Assembly: GCA_002197995.1 (NCBI GenBank)
Contig: NGZR01000002.1
Coordinates: forward strand, 1,798,001-1,862,000
Length of the DNA: 64,000 nucleotides
Direction of reading: 5' to 3'
DNA from: Gaeumannomyces sp. JS-464
Taxonomy: Eukaryota > Ascomycota > Sordariomycetes > Magnaporthales > Magnaporthaceae
A program made the position numbers and the translations under genes. Shown here piece after piece: positions 21,928-34,953 of the stretch. Every line of letters starts with the position of its first letter. Within the stretch, counting starts at the first letter, position 1. The notes below the pieces were generated by a model. It ran no database searches, was not told where the DNA came from, and saw only the letters and a program-made list of their open reading frames with translations.

Positions 21928-23775
21928 ACGTGGTTTATAAGCGAGTCGGACACCTAAACGAGTCGAACACTTTTTAACGCGACGCGTCGCGTTAACTTTC
22001 CACCCAAATATCTCGACACCTACGTAAATTCGCAATCCAAAAAATCCAAAGTAATCCTTGCTTTGCTAGCAATTAAAAATAATCTGAAAATTAGCTTGCG
22101 TATTGCAGCAAAGCTTTACAATGTTCCCATTTTTACATTACGCCGCGGTAAACCTGCTCGACGCGATAATATGCCCAACTTTCGGAAATTAATAAAGTCC
22201 GAAAAAAAGGCGCTTATTAAATACATATTTGAGCTAAATTCCCGCGCATTTCCTCCCCGGCTTTTTAGTATTAAAAATATGGCTAACCGATTGCTTGCCA
22301 AGCGTAACGCGGGCACCGTTGGCAAAACTGGGTCGCGAACTTCGTTAAGCGCCGCGCAAAGCTCGGTACGCGTTAAATTCGAAAGTACGACTATTAAAAG
22401 GCCAAATGCGAAAATCCCAAGCTCGTTTTTGCGTGGTTCGACTTTGTACGTAATATTGTGGCCAAATATAGCATCCTAAATAACGACATTTACAATTTCG
22501 ACGAAACCGGCTTTTTTATAGGCATAATCGCCGCCGTTATGGTTATTATACGTTAAAAAGCCGTAATAAAGCAAAGCTGGTTTAATTTAGCAACCGGAAA
22601 TGGGCTATAATTATTTAAAAGGTTAATCATTGCGGTTAAGCGGTTTTTTCTTTTATTATCGTTAAAAAGCAGTACCATTTGGCTAATTGGTATTCGGAAA
22701 CCGACCTTTTACGCAATTAGGTTATCGTAATAAGCGCTAACGGGTAAATTACGAACGAGCTCGGTTTAAAATGGATTTGGTATTTCGATAAACATATTAC
22801 GTCGCGCGTAAAAAGCCTTTATCGTTTATTAATGCTAAACGAATACGAAAGCTATTATTCGACGGATTTCGAGCTTTATTATTAAAAACATAATATTATT
22901 ACGCTTTGTATGCTTTCGCATTCGTTTTACTTTTTTTAACCGCTTAATATTAAATGCTTCGGCTTAATAAAGCGGGCGTACGGTCGATAAATCGAGGATT
23001 TAATAAGGTTACACGTTAATTACGTTATTAAAATCGAGTTTCTTTCGGCGTTTAAAGCGGCATTTTTTAATTTTATAACCGAAAAAAACATTTAAAAAGG
23101 TTTTCGAAAGGCTGGCTTTACTCCTTTTAATCCGGATTTAGTTTTGAAAAAGCTAAATGTAAAACTACGAACTTTAACTCCCTTAAAAACGCTTTTAAAC
23201 AACCCCGAACTTTAAACCTCCAAAACGCCTCGGATAGTTAAAAAAGCAACTTCGCAATTCGAGCATATTAAAACTCGGATTTTTAATTACCGAAACAGTT
23301 TTTCGACATTTATGCTAGCGGTTATAAACCAGTTTACGAAAGGAACAAGTTCAATTATGCATTAAATGGCCCTTTTAAAAGCCGAAATTGCTTCGCTACG
23401 CAAAGCGAACGAAGCATTAAGCAAACGCCGAAAGGCCAAAAAAACACGTGTCCGATAAAAAGGTTTACTTACTATTAAAAAGGTACGAAATGTGCTAAAT
23501 TAAAAGGCGCTAAATGGATAGTTATAGCAAAAAATGCGCGATTAGGGGGTTCCGGAAAAAAGGGCGCCGACGGTTCGTCGGCGTTATAGCACCTGCGGTA
23601 AGATCGGACATAACGCGCGCATTTGTTAAGAAAAAGTAAAAATGTCCGATGTATATAGTTCCGAGTAGTTTAAATGGATTCCTGGCGTTGTTAGGTTGGT
23701 ATGCGCGTCGATTAATTGGAAGTCGCGTTTAGGTGTCCGATTCGCTTAAGTGTTCGACTCGCTTATAAACCACGT
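21928..23775 (+). mobile_element. ACGTGG-family transposon, copy F4
   Basis: 1,848 bp with terminal repeats starting ACGTGGTTTATAAGC at both ends and TA outside (21926-21927 and 23776-23777). It is the least RIP-mutated complete copy, and its transposase can be read end to end with few stops. A 22-bp perfect palindrome lies at 21974-21995. Confidence 0.88.
22003..23640 (+). pseudogene. Transposase of copy F4
   Basis: Pogo/Fot-type DDE transposase. Order of blocks: psq-like HTH (VILALLAIKNNLKISLRIAAKLY) near 22055; CENP-B-type HTH (KALIKYIFELNSRAFPPRLF) near 22215; a frameshift near 22325; the first catalytic Asp in YNFDETGF near 22500; IKRAYGR and FRKAGFTPFNPDLV in the C-terminal half near 22970-23140; and a CCHC-like knuckle, STCGKIGHNARIC, near 23600, whose first Cys position reads Tyr. 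The stops are consistent with RIP. Confidence 0.8.
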
Positions 23776-23777
23776 TA

Positions 23778-23978
23778 CAAATATTTTAAAAAATTTAAAT
23801 TTACGAAAAAAAAATTTAAAGTTTATTTGGCGAATAATATAATAACGGGATATTTTTTATTATTATTATTAAAAACCCGAATAAAAATATAATTTTATTA
23901 AACATTTCGAAAAAAAAAGGTATTTAAACTTTTTAAAAGTTTTAAAAATTTAAAAAACATTAAAAAATAAAAACTATA
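23778..23978. other. A+T-rich remnant between transposons F4 and F5
   Basis: About 200 bp of nearly pure A+T sequence with no readable domain. It is probably part of the older retroelement into which the flanking transposons inserted. Confidence 0.3.
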
Positions 23979-26900
23979 ACGTGGTTTATTAGCGAATCGG
24001 TTAAACTAATAAATTAATTACTTATATTTAACTTTTAATTAATTAACGCGCATGTTAACCCGATAACGCTAGCAATTTATTTAAATTATTTAAAACTATA
24101 TATATTAAACATTTTTATTTTTTATAACAAATGCGCGCATTATATCCGGTTTTGCCGCAAAATGCCATATCGCGCGACGAATCGCCGCCTTTTTTTTTAA
24201 AACCCTTTTAATCGCGCATTTCCTATTATAACTATTTATTTAACGCTTTTTGGTTTAGTACATTTCGTACTTTTTTAATAGTAAATAATTTTTAAATCGA
24301 ACACGTGTTTTTTTAACCTTCCGGCGTTTATTTAATGCTTTGTTTGCTTTTTTAAACGTAAATACTTTTATTCGGAAAAAGGCCATTTCGTGCATAATCG
24401 CTTTCGCTTTTTTTGCAATTTAATTTACAATTAATTAATAAATGTCGAAAAACTATTTCGGTAATTAAAAATTCGACTTTTAATATGTTCGGATTGCGAA
24501 ATTGCTTTTTTAACCATTTTAAGCGTTTTGAAAATCCAAAATTCGGCGTTTTTTAAAAGCTTTTTTAAAAGCGTTAAAATTTGTAACTTTACATTTAGCT
24601 TTTTTAAAACCGAATTCGAATTAAAAAAAGCAAAGCTAGCTTTTTAAAAACCTTTTTAAATATTTTCCTCGGTTATAAAGTTAAAAAATGCCGTTTTAAA
24701 CGTTAAAAAGAATTTAACTTTAATTACGTAATTAACGTATAACTTTATTAAATTTTCGATTTATTAACCGTACGTTTTTTTTAATAAGTTAAAACATTTA
24801 ACGTTAAATAGTTAAAAAAAATAAAACGAATGCGAAAATATATAAAACGTAATAACGTTATATTTTTAATAATAAAGTTTAAAATTTATTAAATAATAGT
24901 TTTTATAACCGTTTAATATTAATAAACGATAAAAGCTTTTTATACGCGATGTAATATGTTTATCGAAATATTAAATCCATTTTAAACCGAGTTTATTTGT
25001 AATTCATTTATTAACGCTCGTTATAATAACCTAATTACGTGAAAATTTTGTTTTTAAATACTAATTAGTTAAATAGTACTGTTTTTTAACAAAAATAATA
25101 AAAAAATCGTTTAATTATAACAATTAACTTTTTAAATAATTATAACGTATTTCCGGTTGTTAAATTAAATTAATTTTATTTTACTACGACTTTTTAATAT
25201 TATAATAATTATAACGAACGCGATTATGCTTATAAAAAAGCCGGTTTTATTAAAATTATAAATATCGTTGTTTAAAATGTTATATTTAATTATAATATTT
25301 CGTATAAAATTAAATTAACGTAGTTTATTAGCAAATCGCGCATATTACCAAATCGCGCACTTATACCTAACTTCCCGTTAATCGACGCGTATGTTAACCT
25401 AATAACGCTAAAAATCCGTTTAAACTATTCGAAATTATATATATCGGACATTTTTACTTTTTTTTTTAACAAATGCGCGCATTATGTCCAGTTTTACCGT
25501 AAGTGCTATATCGCCGACGAGTTGTTATTGCCCTCCTTTTTTAACCTTTATAATTGCGCATTTTTTACTATAGCTGCCTATCCAGCTCTTTTTAGTTTAA
25601 AACATTTCGTACCTTTTCGATAGTAAATAACCTCCCGAATTAAACACGTGTTTTTTTAGCTTTTCGGCGTTTGCTTAACGCTTCGTTCGCTTTTTATAAC
25701 TTAAAGCACTTTTTTTTCCAAAAGGTTAACCTAATGCATAATTGCTTTAACCCTTTTCGTAAATTAGTTTATAACTGTTAGTATAAGTGTTAAAAAGCTA
25801 CCCCGGTAGTTGGAAATCCGAGTTTTAATATGTTCGAATTGCGAAGTTACTTTTTTAACTGTTCGGGGCGTTTTGGAAATCCAAAGTTCGGCGTCGCTTA
25901 AAGGCTTTTTTAAAGGAATTAAAGTTTATAACTTTACATTTAGCTTTTTTAAAACCGAATCCGGATTAAAAGGGGCAAGGCTAATTTTTCGAAAACCTTT
26001 TTAAATGTTTCCCTCGGTTATAAAGTTAAAAAATGCCGTTTTAAACGCCGAAAAAAACTCGACTTTAATTACGTGGTTAACGTGCGACTTTATTAAATCC
26101 TCGATTTGTTAACCGTACGTTTTTTATTAGGTTAAAGCATTTAACGTTAAGCGGTTAAAAAAAGTAAAACGAATGCGAAAGTATGCAAAGCGTAATAATG
26201 TTATATTTTTAGCAATAAAGCTCGAAATTCGTTAAATGGTAGCTTTCGTAGCCGTTTAGCATTAACAAATAATAAAACCCCGTAAAACGAATTGCAATGT
26301 GTTTATTAAAATGCTAAATCCATTTTAAACTAAGCTTATTTATAATCCACCCGTTAAAATTTATTAAAATAACTTAATTGCGTAAAAGGTTAGTTTTTAA
26401 ATACTAATTGGTTAAGTAGTATTGCTTTTTAATAATAATAAAAAGGGGGGATTATTTAATTATAACAGTTAACTTTTTAAATAACCGTAACCTATTTTCA
26501 ATTGCTAAATTAAACCAGCTTTATTTTATTACAGCCTTTTAACGTTATAATAATTATAACGGCGGCAATTATGCTTATAAAAAAGCCGGTTTTATCGAAA
26601 TTGTAAATGTTATTATTTTAAATGCTATATTTGGTTATAATGTTCCATATAAAATTAAACCAAGCAAAAACGAGCTTAAAATTTTCGCATTTGGCTTTTT
26701 AATAAATACTTTCGAATTTAACGCGTGCCGAGCTTTGCGCGGCGTTTAACGAACTTTTTAACTTAGCATTTACTAACGGTGCCCGCGTCGCGTTCGGCGA
26801 GCAGTTAATTAACTATGTTTTTAATACTAAAAAGCCGGGGAGGAAATGCGCGAAATTTAGCTCGAATATGTACTTAACAAGCGCTTCCTTTTTAAATTCC

Positions 26901-27695
26901 GTTAATTTTCGTAATTTAAGCATGCTATCGCGTTAAGCAGGTCGGCCGGCGCGTCGGTCGCGTAATGTGGATTTAAAAATATCGTAAATTTTAGCTGCCA
27001 AACGCAAACTTAGCCCTCGATTAAATTAAATTACTTATATAGCGAAAATAATCCTAGCTTTTTTAAATTTTAATGCCATTTGTGGTTGTTAAAAATTAAA
27101 GTTGGAAGTGGAAAACGCGAATCGCGATAAAAAACGCGCGATTTAGTAATATGTGCGATTCGCTAATAAACCACGTTACGTAAAAACAAATTTAAAATTT
27201 TTACATTTAGCTTTTTAATAATTATATTTTCGAATTTAACGCGTGTTAAGTTCCGGGCGGCGTTTATTAAACTTTGCGATTTAATTAATTTTAATAATGC
27301 TCGCGTTGCGTTTAACGAGCAATTAGTTAGTTATATTTTTAACATTAAAAAGTTAAAAAAGGAATGCGCGAAAATCCAACTCGAATATATTTAATAAGTA
27401 ATTCCTTTTCGAATTCCTGTTATTTTCGTAATTTAAATATATTATCGCATCGAATAATTTAACCGCGGCGTCGGTCGTTTAATATAAAATAAAAAAAATT
27501 ATAAAACTTCGTTATAACGCGCAAATTAATTTTCGGATTAATTTTATTTGCTAGCAAAGCAAAAATTATTTTAAATTTTTTAAATTGCGAATTTATCGTG
27601 TAAATGTTAAAATGTTTAAATGGAAAATTAACACGTGGCGTTGCGGTTAAAATTAATCGATTTATTAATTTAACCAATTCGCTAATAAACCACGT
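23979..27695 (-). mobile_element. ACGTGG-family transposon F5, split by copy F6
   Basis: Terminal repeats start ACGTGGTTTATTAGCG at 23979 and, on the other strand, at 27695, with TA outside both. The body is 23979-25315 plus 27179-27695, about 1.86 kb. It is cut at a TA by another member of the family. Joining the two halves across one TA restores colinearity with copy F1 (ATTACGTAAAAACAAATTT at the join). Heavily RIP-mutated. Confidence 0.83.
25318..27176 (-). mobile_element. ACGTGG-family transposon F6, nested in F5
   Basis: 1,859-bp complete copy with TA on both sides (25316-25317 and 27177-27178). Its ends start ACGTAGTTTATTAGC and ACGTGGTTTATTAGC, followed by a CGCGCA-type repeated word. 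The transposase lies on the minus strand and is RIP-degraded. It is as mutated as its host copy, so RIP continued after this insertion. Confidence 0.85.
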
Positions 27696-27697
27696 TA

Positions 27698-29150
27698 ACG
27701 TTAAATAAAATGGTTTATAAAAAATTATAAAATTAATAATAAGTTTTTAAAATACGATTAATAAAATATAACTAATTTATTACTATTTAAAAAGTTAAAA
27801 AACCGTTAAATAATAATGTTTAATATAACAAGTAATATTTAATTAAAAAACGCGAAAAGAAACAAACTGGTTTTTTAAAATAAATACGCGTTTATAAAAA
27901 AAGTTTCCGGTAAAAAAATTTGCGAAAAATAAAATTTAACAAAAAGTTTTATTTAGTAAAAATAATAACGGAAAATTATTAAATAATTTTATAAACGTTT
28001 AATAAATTACGTATTATATATAATACGGAAAATAGCCAAAAAAAAATTAACGAAAAAAAGTTTAACAGTTTTGTAACGGGAAATTATAAAAACGTAATTT
28101 TAATAAAAAACGGTTATAAGTAATTTTTTTAAGTAAAATGCTTTTATAATAATAGCTTTTCGTATTTAAAAAAAAGCTAAAATATAATTGGTTTTTATAA
28201 AAACGATTTAAAAATTAACTACATGTAAAATTACGAAAATAGTATTAAATTTTACAATAAGAATTTAATATACTTAATTACGAATAAAGTTTTACAATTT
28301 TTAAATTTTTATTTTTTCTTTAATAATTTACGTTATTAAATATTTAAATAATATAAATAATTAAATAAAAATGAAAATTTATATATATTAAAACTTAAAA
28401 TTTAAATAAACGGATAAATTTAAAACGTATAATAAAATACGAAACGAAAAACGAATAAACTTTTAAAAATTTAAAATTAAAAAACTAAACTAATTACCCG
28501 CGAAAAAAGCATAAAATAAAATATTACGGTAAAAAACTTTAATAAAAACTAATATAATAAAAATAAAAAATTAACATTTAATATTATTAATAAAATTAAA
28601 AATAATTAATACCGGTTATAATTAATAATAAATATAAAATAATTTCATTTTATTATAACGGTAAAAAAAGTGGAAATTTACTATATAAAAAATAATTTCC
28701 ATATTAATTTTATAATTTAAAAAAACCGAATTTCGCATAATTAGTTATAAAAAATGCATTTATTAAAACTAAATAAAATAAAATATATTGCAATTAACAG
28801 TTAATAATAAAAAAGAAAAAAAAGCTTTATATAAATTTATTCGCTATCGAAAACGACGAGTAAATCCGTATAAATACACCCGGTAAAATTCGAATTTATA
28901 ACTTTCGTAAAATTGCAAAAGTAGTATTTATTATATAACGAATTTAAAAAAACAATTAGTAAAAAACGCATTTTTTAATTTAAATAAAAAAGGGGAATTT
29001 ACTAACCGGATTAGTAAAAAAAAGCTTTATTAATTAGTAATAATCGGATTAATTATTAACTAATAAATGAATTTAACGGAATTTAAATTTGCAATTTTAA
29101 TAAAAAAGCTAAAATAATACCTAATATATTATAATTTTTTTAAAACCGTT
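27698..29150. other. Extremely A+T-rich degraded retroelement-like DNA
   Basis: 1.45 kb with no frame over 60 codons and no domain I can name. The composition is that of RIP-saturated coding DNA. It may be internal sequence of the second Gypsy copy or of another element. Confidence 0.35.
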
Positions 29151-30545
29151 AACGTGGTTTATTAATAAACGACATACATTAGCAAACGACATACCCAAAC
29201 TCGACCTCCGGATAATTAACGCGTATGCTAACCTAAAAACGCCGGGAATTTATTTAAACTATTTAAAACTATATATATTAAACATTTTTACTTTTTTTTA
29301 GCAAATGCGCGCATTATATCCAGTTTTGCCGCAAATGTTATATCGCCGACGAGTTATTATCGCCCTTTTTTTTAACCCTTATAATCGCGCATTTTTTACT
29401 ATAACTATCCATTTAATTCCTACTGGTTTAAAACATTTCGTACCTTTTTAATAGTAAATAACCTTTTAAATTAAATACGTATTTTTTTAACCTTTCGGCG
29501 TTTGTTTAACGTTTCGTTCGCTTTGCGTAGCAAAGCAACTTCGGTTTTAAAAAAAGCCATTTAATGCATAATCGAACTCGTTTTTTTTCGTAAACTGGTT
29601 TATAACCGTTAATATAAATGTCGAAAAGCTGTTTTAATAATTAAAAATTCGAGTTTTAATATGTTTAAATTGCGAAATTGCTTTTTTAACTATCCGCGGC
29701 GTTTTAAAAGTTTAAAATTCGGGGTTATTTAAAAGCGTTTTTAAAAAAGTTAAAATTCGTAGCTTTACATCCAGCTTTTCCAAAACTAAATCCGGGTTAA
29801 AAGGAATAAAGCCAGCTTTTCGGAAACTTTTTCGAATATTTCCTTTTGTTATAAAATTAAAAAATGCCGCTTTAAACGCCGAAAAAAAACTCGACTTAAT
29901 TACGTAATTAACGTGCAACTTTATTAAATTTTCGATTTATTAACCGTACGCTTTTTTAAAAAGCTTAAAACATTTAACGTTAAATAATTAAAAAAGTAAA
30001 ACGAATGCGAAGGTATATAAAGCGTAATAATGTTATGTTTTTAATAATAAAGCTCGAAATCCGTTAAATGGTAGCTTTTGTAACCGTTTAGCATTAATAA
30101 ACGATAAAACCTTGTAAAACGAATTGCAATATATTTATTAAAATGCTGGATTTATTTTAAGCCGAGTTCGTTCGTAATCTACCCGTTAACGCTTGTTATA
30201 ATACCTTAATTGCGTAAAAAGTCGGTTTTCGAATATTAATTAGCTAAATGGTATTACTTTTTAACGATAATAAAAAAAAGAACCGCTTAATCGTAATTAT
30301 TAACTTTTTAAATAATTGTAACTTATTTCCGATTGCTAAATTAAACCAGCTTTGCTTTATTACGGCTTTCCGATATTGTAATAATTATAACGGCGGTAAT
30401 TATGCTTATAAAAAAGCCGGTTTCGTCGAAATTATAAATATCGTTATTTTAAATGCCATATTTAGCTATAATATTCCGCACGAAATCGAACCACGTAAAA
30501 ACGAGCTTGGGATTTTCGCATTTAGCTTTTTAATAATTGTATTTT

Positions 30546-30780
30546 TATTAATCCACGTAATTAACGCGTGCATTAAAAGGAACCCCACGTTTCGTAAAGC
30601 GGCAGGTTTATAAACCGTGCGCTTTTACGAGCTTATAAAAGGGGATTTCGCGATCCCCTTTTTATAACTAAATTCCTTTTTAAACATGCATTAATACAAA
30701 CACACAGTACCAAATTTATAAATTTTTGTTTTTCTTTTTTGGAAATCTTCGTGCTTATAAGAGTAACACTTTTACTAATA
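30546..30780 (+). repeat. Copia 5' LTR
   Basis: 235 bp, TATTAATCCACG...TACTAATA, where the other LTR has TGTTA and TAACA; the changes are RIP-type transitions. It contains an AAGGGGAT...ATCCCCTT hairpin near 30645. Confidence 0.88.
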
Positions 30781-32821
30781 CTAATTAATGTTGTTTAAAA
30801 AGGCAATATAAACAGTAAAATAAAGGATTTAAACGTTTAATACCTTTTTCGAAAAAGCGATTAAGTTAACGTAAAAGTTTAAAAGTAAAGGAATCGAATT
30901 CCACTATTCGGTAACGCGTTATACGGGAGTTAATCACGCATTAAAAGCACTTTTTTATTGCAAGCGATTAAACCTTTGTTTATAAGATTTGAATAAACGT
31001 GAAAAGGGCGTTACGTAATCCTTTTAAGCACTTTCCTGCGTTAAGCGATTGGACTTTTAAATCGATTACCCAAACGATATTGCTCGTTACTTTTACCGAT
31101 AACATATCCGACATTTCGGAATAACAAACGGCAAAAAAGCTTAGTAATAAGCAAAAATTAATTACAAAAAGCGTATTAGTAATATTCGACCTCCTTAAAT
31201 CCCTCGCAAAAAACATCGATATGCTTTTTTTATTAAGTCCATTATATAATTTCGAAGGATTACCAAACTAGGCTTCCATCGCTCGCCGGAACGCATGGAT
31301 ATTTAAAACACTGCTTTCCTACGGTAATATATAGCGATAATTTCCTAAACGACGTATTTAAAAATTACGCGGGGTAGAAAGCAAAGCATTTCGACGACCT
31401 CGATTTACGAATTACCCGCGTTTTTAAAAAGCATTTAAAAGATTATAAGATTCCCGTACCCGGCTTACCAAAAGGAAAGCTTAGCGAAAGGCTTATGCAG
31501 GTTATACGATAAAAGTTAATCTTTAAATTAAAAACTTTTGCAACCCGATTACAGTCGCCCCCTTCCCAAAATCGCACGAGCTTTAAAACAAACGATCGCC
31601 GGATCGACATTACAAATGCCCGCGGAATAACACGCCACGCCACTTTTTTAGCGGAGCCCGCGGTTAAGCGATAAACTAATAGAAATGAAATCCAGGGATT
31701 ATTAAATCGGCAGCCTAAAAATCCAGCCCGTTTTCGAAAGGATTCCCCAACTTCCTTTACGGATACGGACTTTCCGCCTTTTAGGCCTTTTTTCCTTTTA
31801 ACCGGAAATTACCGAACCCGAAATCGCAATAATCCCTTAAATAACCATTTTATAATCCCACGATTTTTTTAGCCCTTTTTTACCGGAAATTACCGTACTA
31901 GGTATCGCAATAACCCCTTAAGCAACCTTTTTTCAGCCCCGCGGTTAGCCCTTATTAACCAATCTTTAGCTTTATCGATTTTTTAACCTAATCTTACCCC
32001 AGGATTGCACTTTAAGCAATATTTGCAACAAAAGGATCGCGGAAAAAGCATTCCGCCGATCGAGGGAGCACAAACTGCGGCAATATTGCGCCTTTAATAT
32101 AAAACCCCAGCGTTTGCGAAATCCCTATACAGGCAACTCCCTTTTAAAAAGGTGCCTAACGCCGCCGTCGATAAAAGCTTAATAAAAGCATTCCAAAACG
32201 CGTGGGATAAGAAGTACAGCTATTCCGGCGATTTATACGATATTTTGGACGACAAAATTTTTTTTCGCAACCATATGCGAAACTTTTGAAATACCTTTTT
32301 TACAGTTCTATACGATTTTTCCTTAAGCATTTTAAAGCAAAGCAAAGTAGTGGTACACCCGGTATATCGGATATGGCTTTATTTTCCGAAAAATCTATAT
32401 AATTTTTAAAGCGCATTTCGATATCGAAGTTAATTAATTACTGTATTATATAAATTAAAGCTTAATTACTTTTTAAATAGTTCGTTTAAAAATCGTTAAC
32501 GCAAATAAATCCAATATAGAGGTTTTGCAAGCCCTTTTGGATAAGTTGCAAAATTGCTAACGCGTTTTCGAACCTTTTTACCAAAACGAAAACCAGCTAA
32601 TTGCGAGCATTTTAAAAGTAATTTAAAGCGTGCCGAAATTTAAAACCGTTTTTATAAACCCCGATAGGACTTTTAAAAGCCTATTTTCCTAATTTAAAAG
32701 CATAATGCGAATGGAAGAAAACGCACGACCCCCGGTATTTATTTTATAAAACGGAAGTTTAAAAATTACAAAAATCGTAAAAAGGACAATAAAAGTTAAA
32801 ACCGAGCATATAAACCTAAAT
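30781..32821 (+). pseudogene. Copia leader and gag remnant
   Basis: The first kilobase is not recognisable. From about 32115 it reads PFKKVPNAAVDKSLIKAFQNAWDKK and then LYDILDDKI, typical of the capsid-like protein of fungal Copia elements, with many stops. The frame runs into the LINE target site at 32822-32835 and continues after the LINE at 39082, where a possible zinc-knuckle remnant follows. Confidence 0.6.
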
Positions 32822-32972
32822 CCTTCCGATTAAGCGACCTTTCTCGAATTCACCAATTCTTGGCATTGCGCTGTTAGTGCACACTGCCAAATTGCATACA
32901 AATCCTTAACACCCGCCAATTAGCGACCCAACACCAATAACCACGCCCGCCAACGGCGCTGGCGACGGCAAC

Positions 32973-34953
32973 ATGCCGTTGCCAACAGCCCCCCCTTCGG
33001 CCAATAGGGTGGCGCGCGCCCTCCTCGTCGGCCCAACGGCCCGGAGGAACGCGTCGCTGCCACCCGGGCCCCCCGCGCGTCAGCGCACCCGACCACGCCG
33101 TCCCCGTTGCGGAATTCGCAACACCCAACAGGGCCCGTTCAGGGCCAGGAAGGCACCCACGACGGCAGCACCCGGCACAGGTGCCCCTTTCCTTTCTTTT
33201 CCCCTCCCTTCCCACCCCCGGCCTACGCGCCCACCCCTCGGGTCGGCTGCGGCGGCCGCGGAGGAAATTGTTGCGAGTTACAGCCGCAAGCAACAGCAAA
33301 CGGCTTTAATTTGCACAACCCTCGCCCGCTCTATCGACGCCGGCATCGCTTCCCTCCCACTGGAGGCAATCCCCGAAGCCAACGGCTGGAAGGATTGTTT
33401 TATCGAATACGCCAAACAAGCCCTTTTCGGCCTGCCAACGCCGGCCCAAAGGGAAAGAAACCCCTACGGGGCCCCGGAACCTTACGCGCCTAACCCGCAA
33501 CGCCCGCCCCCGACCACTTACGCGGCGGCGGCCCGAACAGGGCTCCAGCAGCCCCAGCAACCCGCACAGGCTTTAAAAACCGTGCACCCCGGGAGCCCCG
33601 CCCTCCCGCCCGGCCCAAAGCCGATTTCCGGGTTTTTGTTAAATCCCGGAGGAAAAACAGGCTTGGGCCAACCAACAAACGGGCTTTAGTATTCGCAAAG
33701 CCCTTGCCGATAGCAGGGACCTGCCGTTTACGACAGCCGACGTCCCGGAAGCTTATCGAACCCCTACTGGGTTCGTGCTAAAAGCAAAAACGGCGGATAT
33801 CCAAAGCCGGCTTTTGCAGCATCGATCCGAATTAGGCCGTTTATATAACGCCGAAAGGATCGAAAAGCCCGAAATCTGGTTTAACTACGTGATTTCCGGA
33901 TGCCCCACGTCCTTAACGAACGGCCTCGGACAAAGCGTCCCGGTATCGGAAGAGCTGGTCCGGGAGGAAGTCGAAGCCCAAACAGGGCTAAAGCCAGTAA
34001 GCGTTAAGCCCTCCGGGGCCGGCGCTGAATTACCAAGGGCGTATATCATGGATTATATCCTTTTACACGCGCGTAACCGGGTTTAGGCTTTGGGGGATTA
34101 CGTCTTTTTCACGCCGCGTACAACGACACCCGCCGGTTACGCAACATACCCCCGGCTGCCACGGCTTTCACGTGGCTCGCAACTGTGCCCGGGCCGATAG
34201 GTGCCTCCGGTGCGGGAAAGTAACGACGGCCGGCACGCATCGCCGTGCACGGCCCTTCCGCAATGCGCAAACTGTTCGGGCCCGTACCCAGCCGACCACC
34301 CGAACTGCCCTATAAAGCCTGTACGGGTAAACGGAGTGCTAAAGCATTTAACCCGTGGGGAAAAAGGCGCGGTTAGGAAATTAGGGGCACAAGCCTACCG
34401 GGCGGCGGTAAAAGAGGTGGAAGCCGCCGCTGCCGCCGCCACCGCCGCGGCCGCCGCGGCCGCCACCGCCAACGCCCTTCCTGCAACCGCGGTTACTACG
34501 GACAATTCCGTTGTAACCGTTACCGCTAATGCCAATCCCGCGGCCGGTACCGGTAACGCCGCTGCTTCCGTTACCCCCGCCGCCGCCGCCGTTCCTGCCG
34601 CTGCTGCCACCGCCGACGCTGCCGAGGTAAGCCCGGCAGATCCGCTGGCCCCCGAGGGCGCGGCCCGTACGGCCGGCAAGGGAAGGCACCCTGCCAAAAG
34701 GCTTAGGGTTAGTTTAACAACCAATACGAAGTACTGGCGGATATGGAACTGGACCTCCCCGAGCCCGAAGGGCTATCGAAATAACCGGAAACCCCCTGGA
34801 GGAAACCGACGGTACCGCCGGCCAACAACCTTAGGGCCAAAGCCCCCAATACACCAACGCCGCTTTTACGTATGCCAGCAGCCAACCGGATACAACAAAC
34901 GCATGGCAATAGGGCCCGGCGCCCGGGGCTTCGCCCCGAACGCCGTGCTTTAA
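32973..34953 (+). pseudogene. LINE ORF1 (gag-like nucleic-acid-binding protein)
   Basis: RNA-binding partner of the LINE reverse transcriptase. An ATG at 32973 opens a proline-rich N-terminal region and a frame of 238 codons. A frameshift near 33685 leads to 33775-34086 (ELGRLYNAERIEKPEIWFNYVISGC). Cysteine-knuckle sequence lies at about 34150-34320, with CHGFHVARNC and DRCLRCGK, then CANCSGPYPADHPNC in the next frame. An alanine-rich stretch (34420-34620) follows. Three indels break the frame. Confidence 0.78.
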
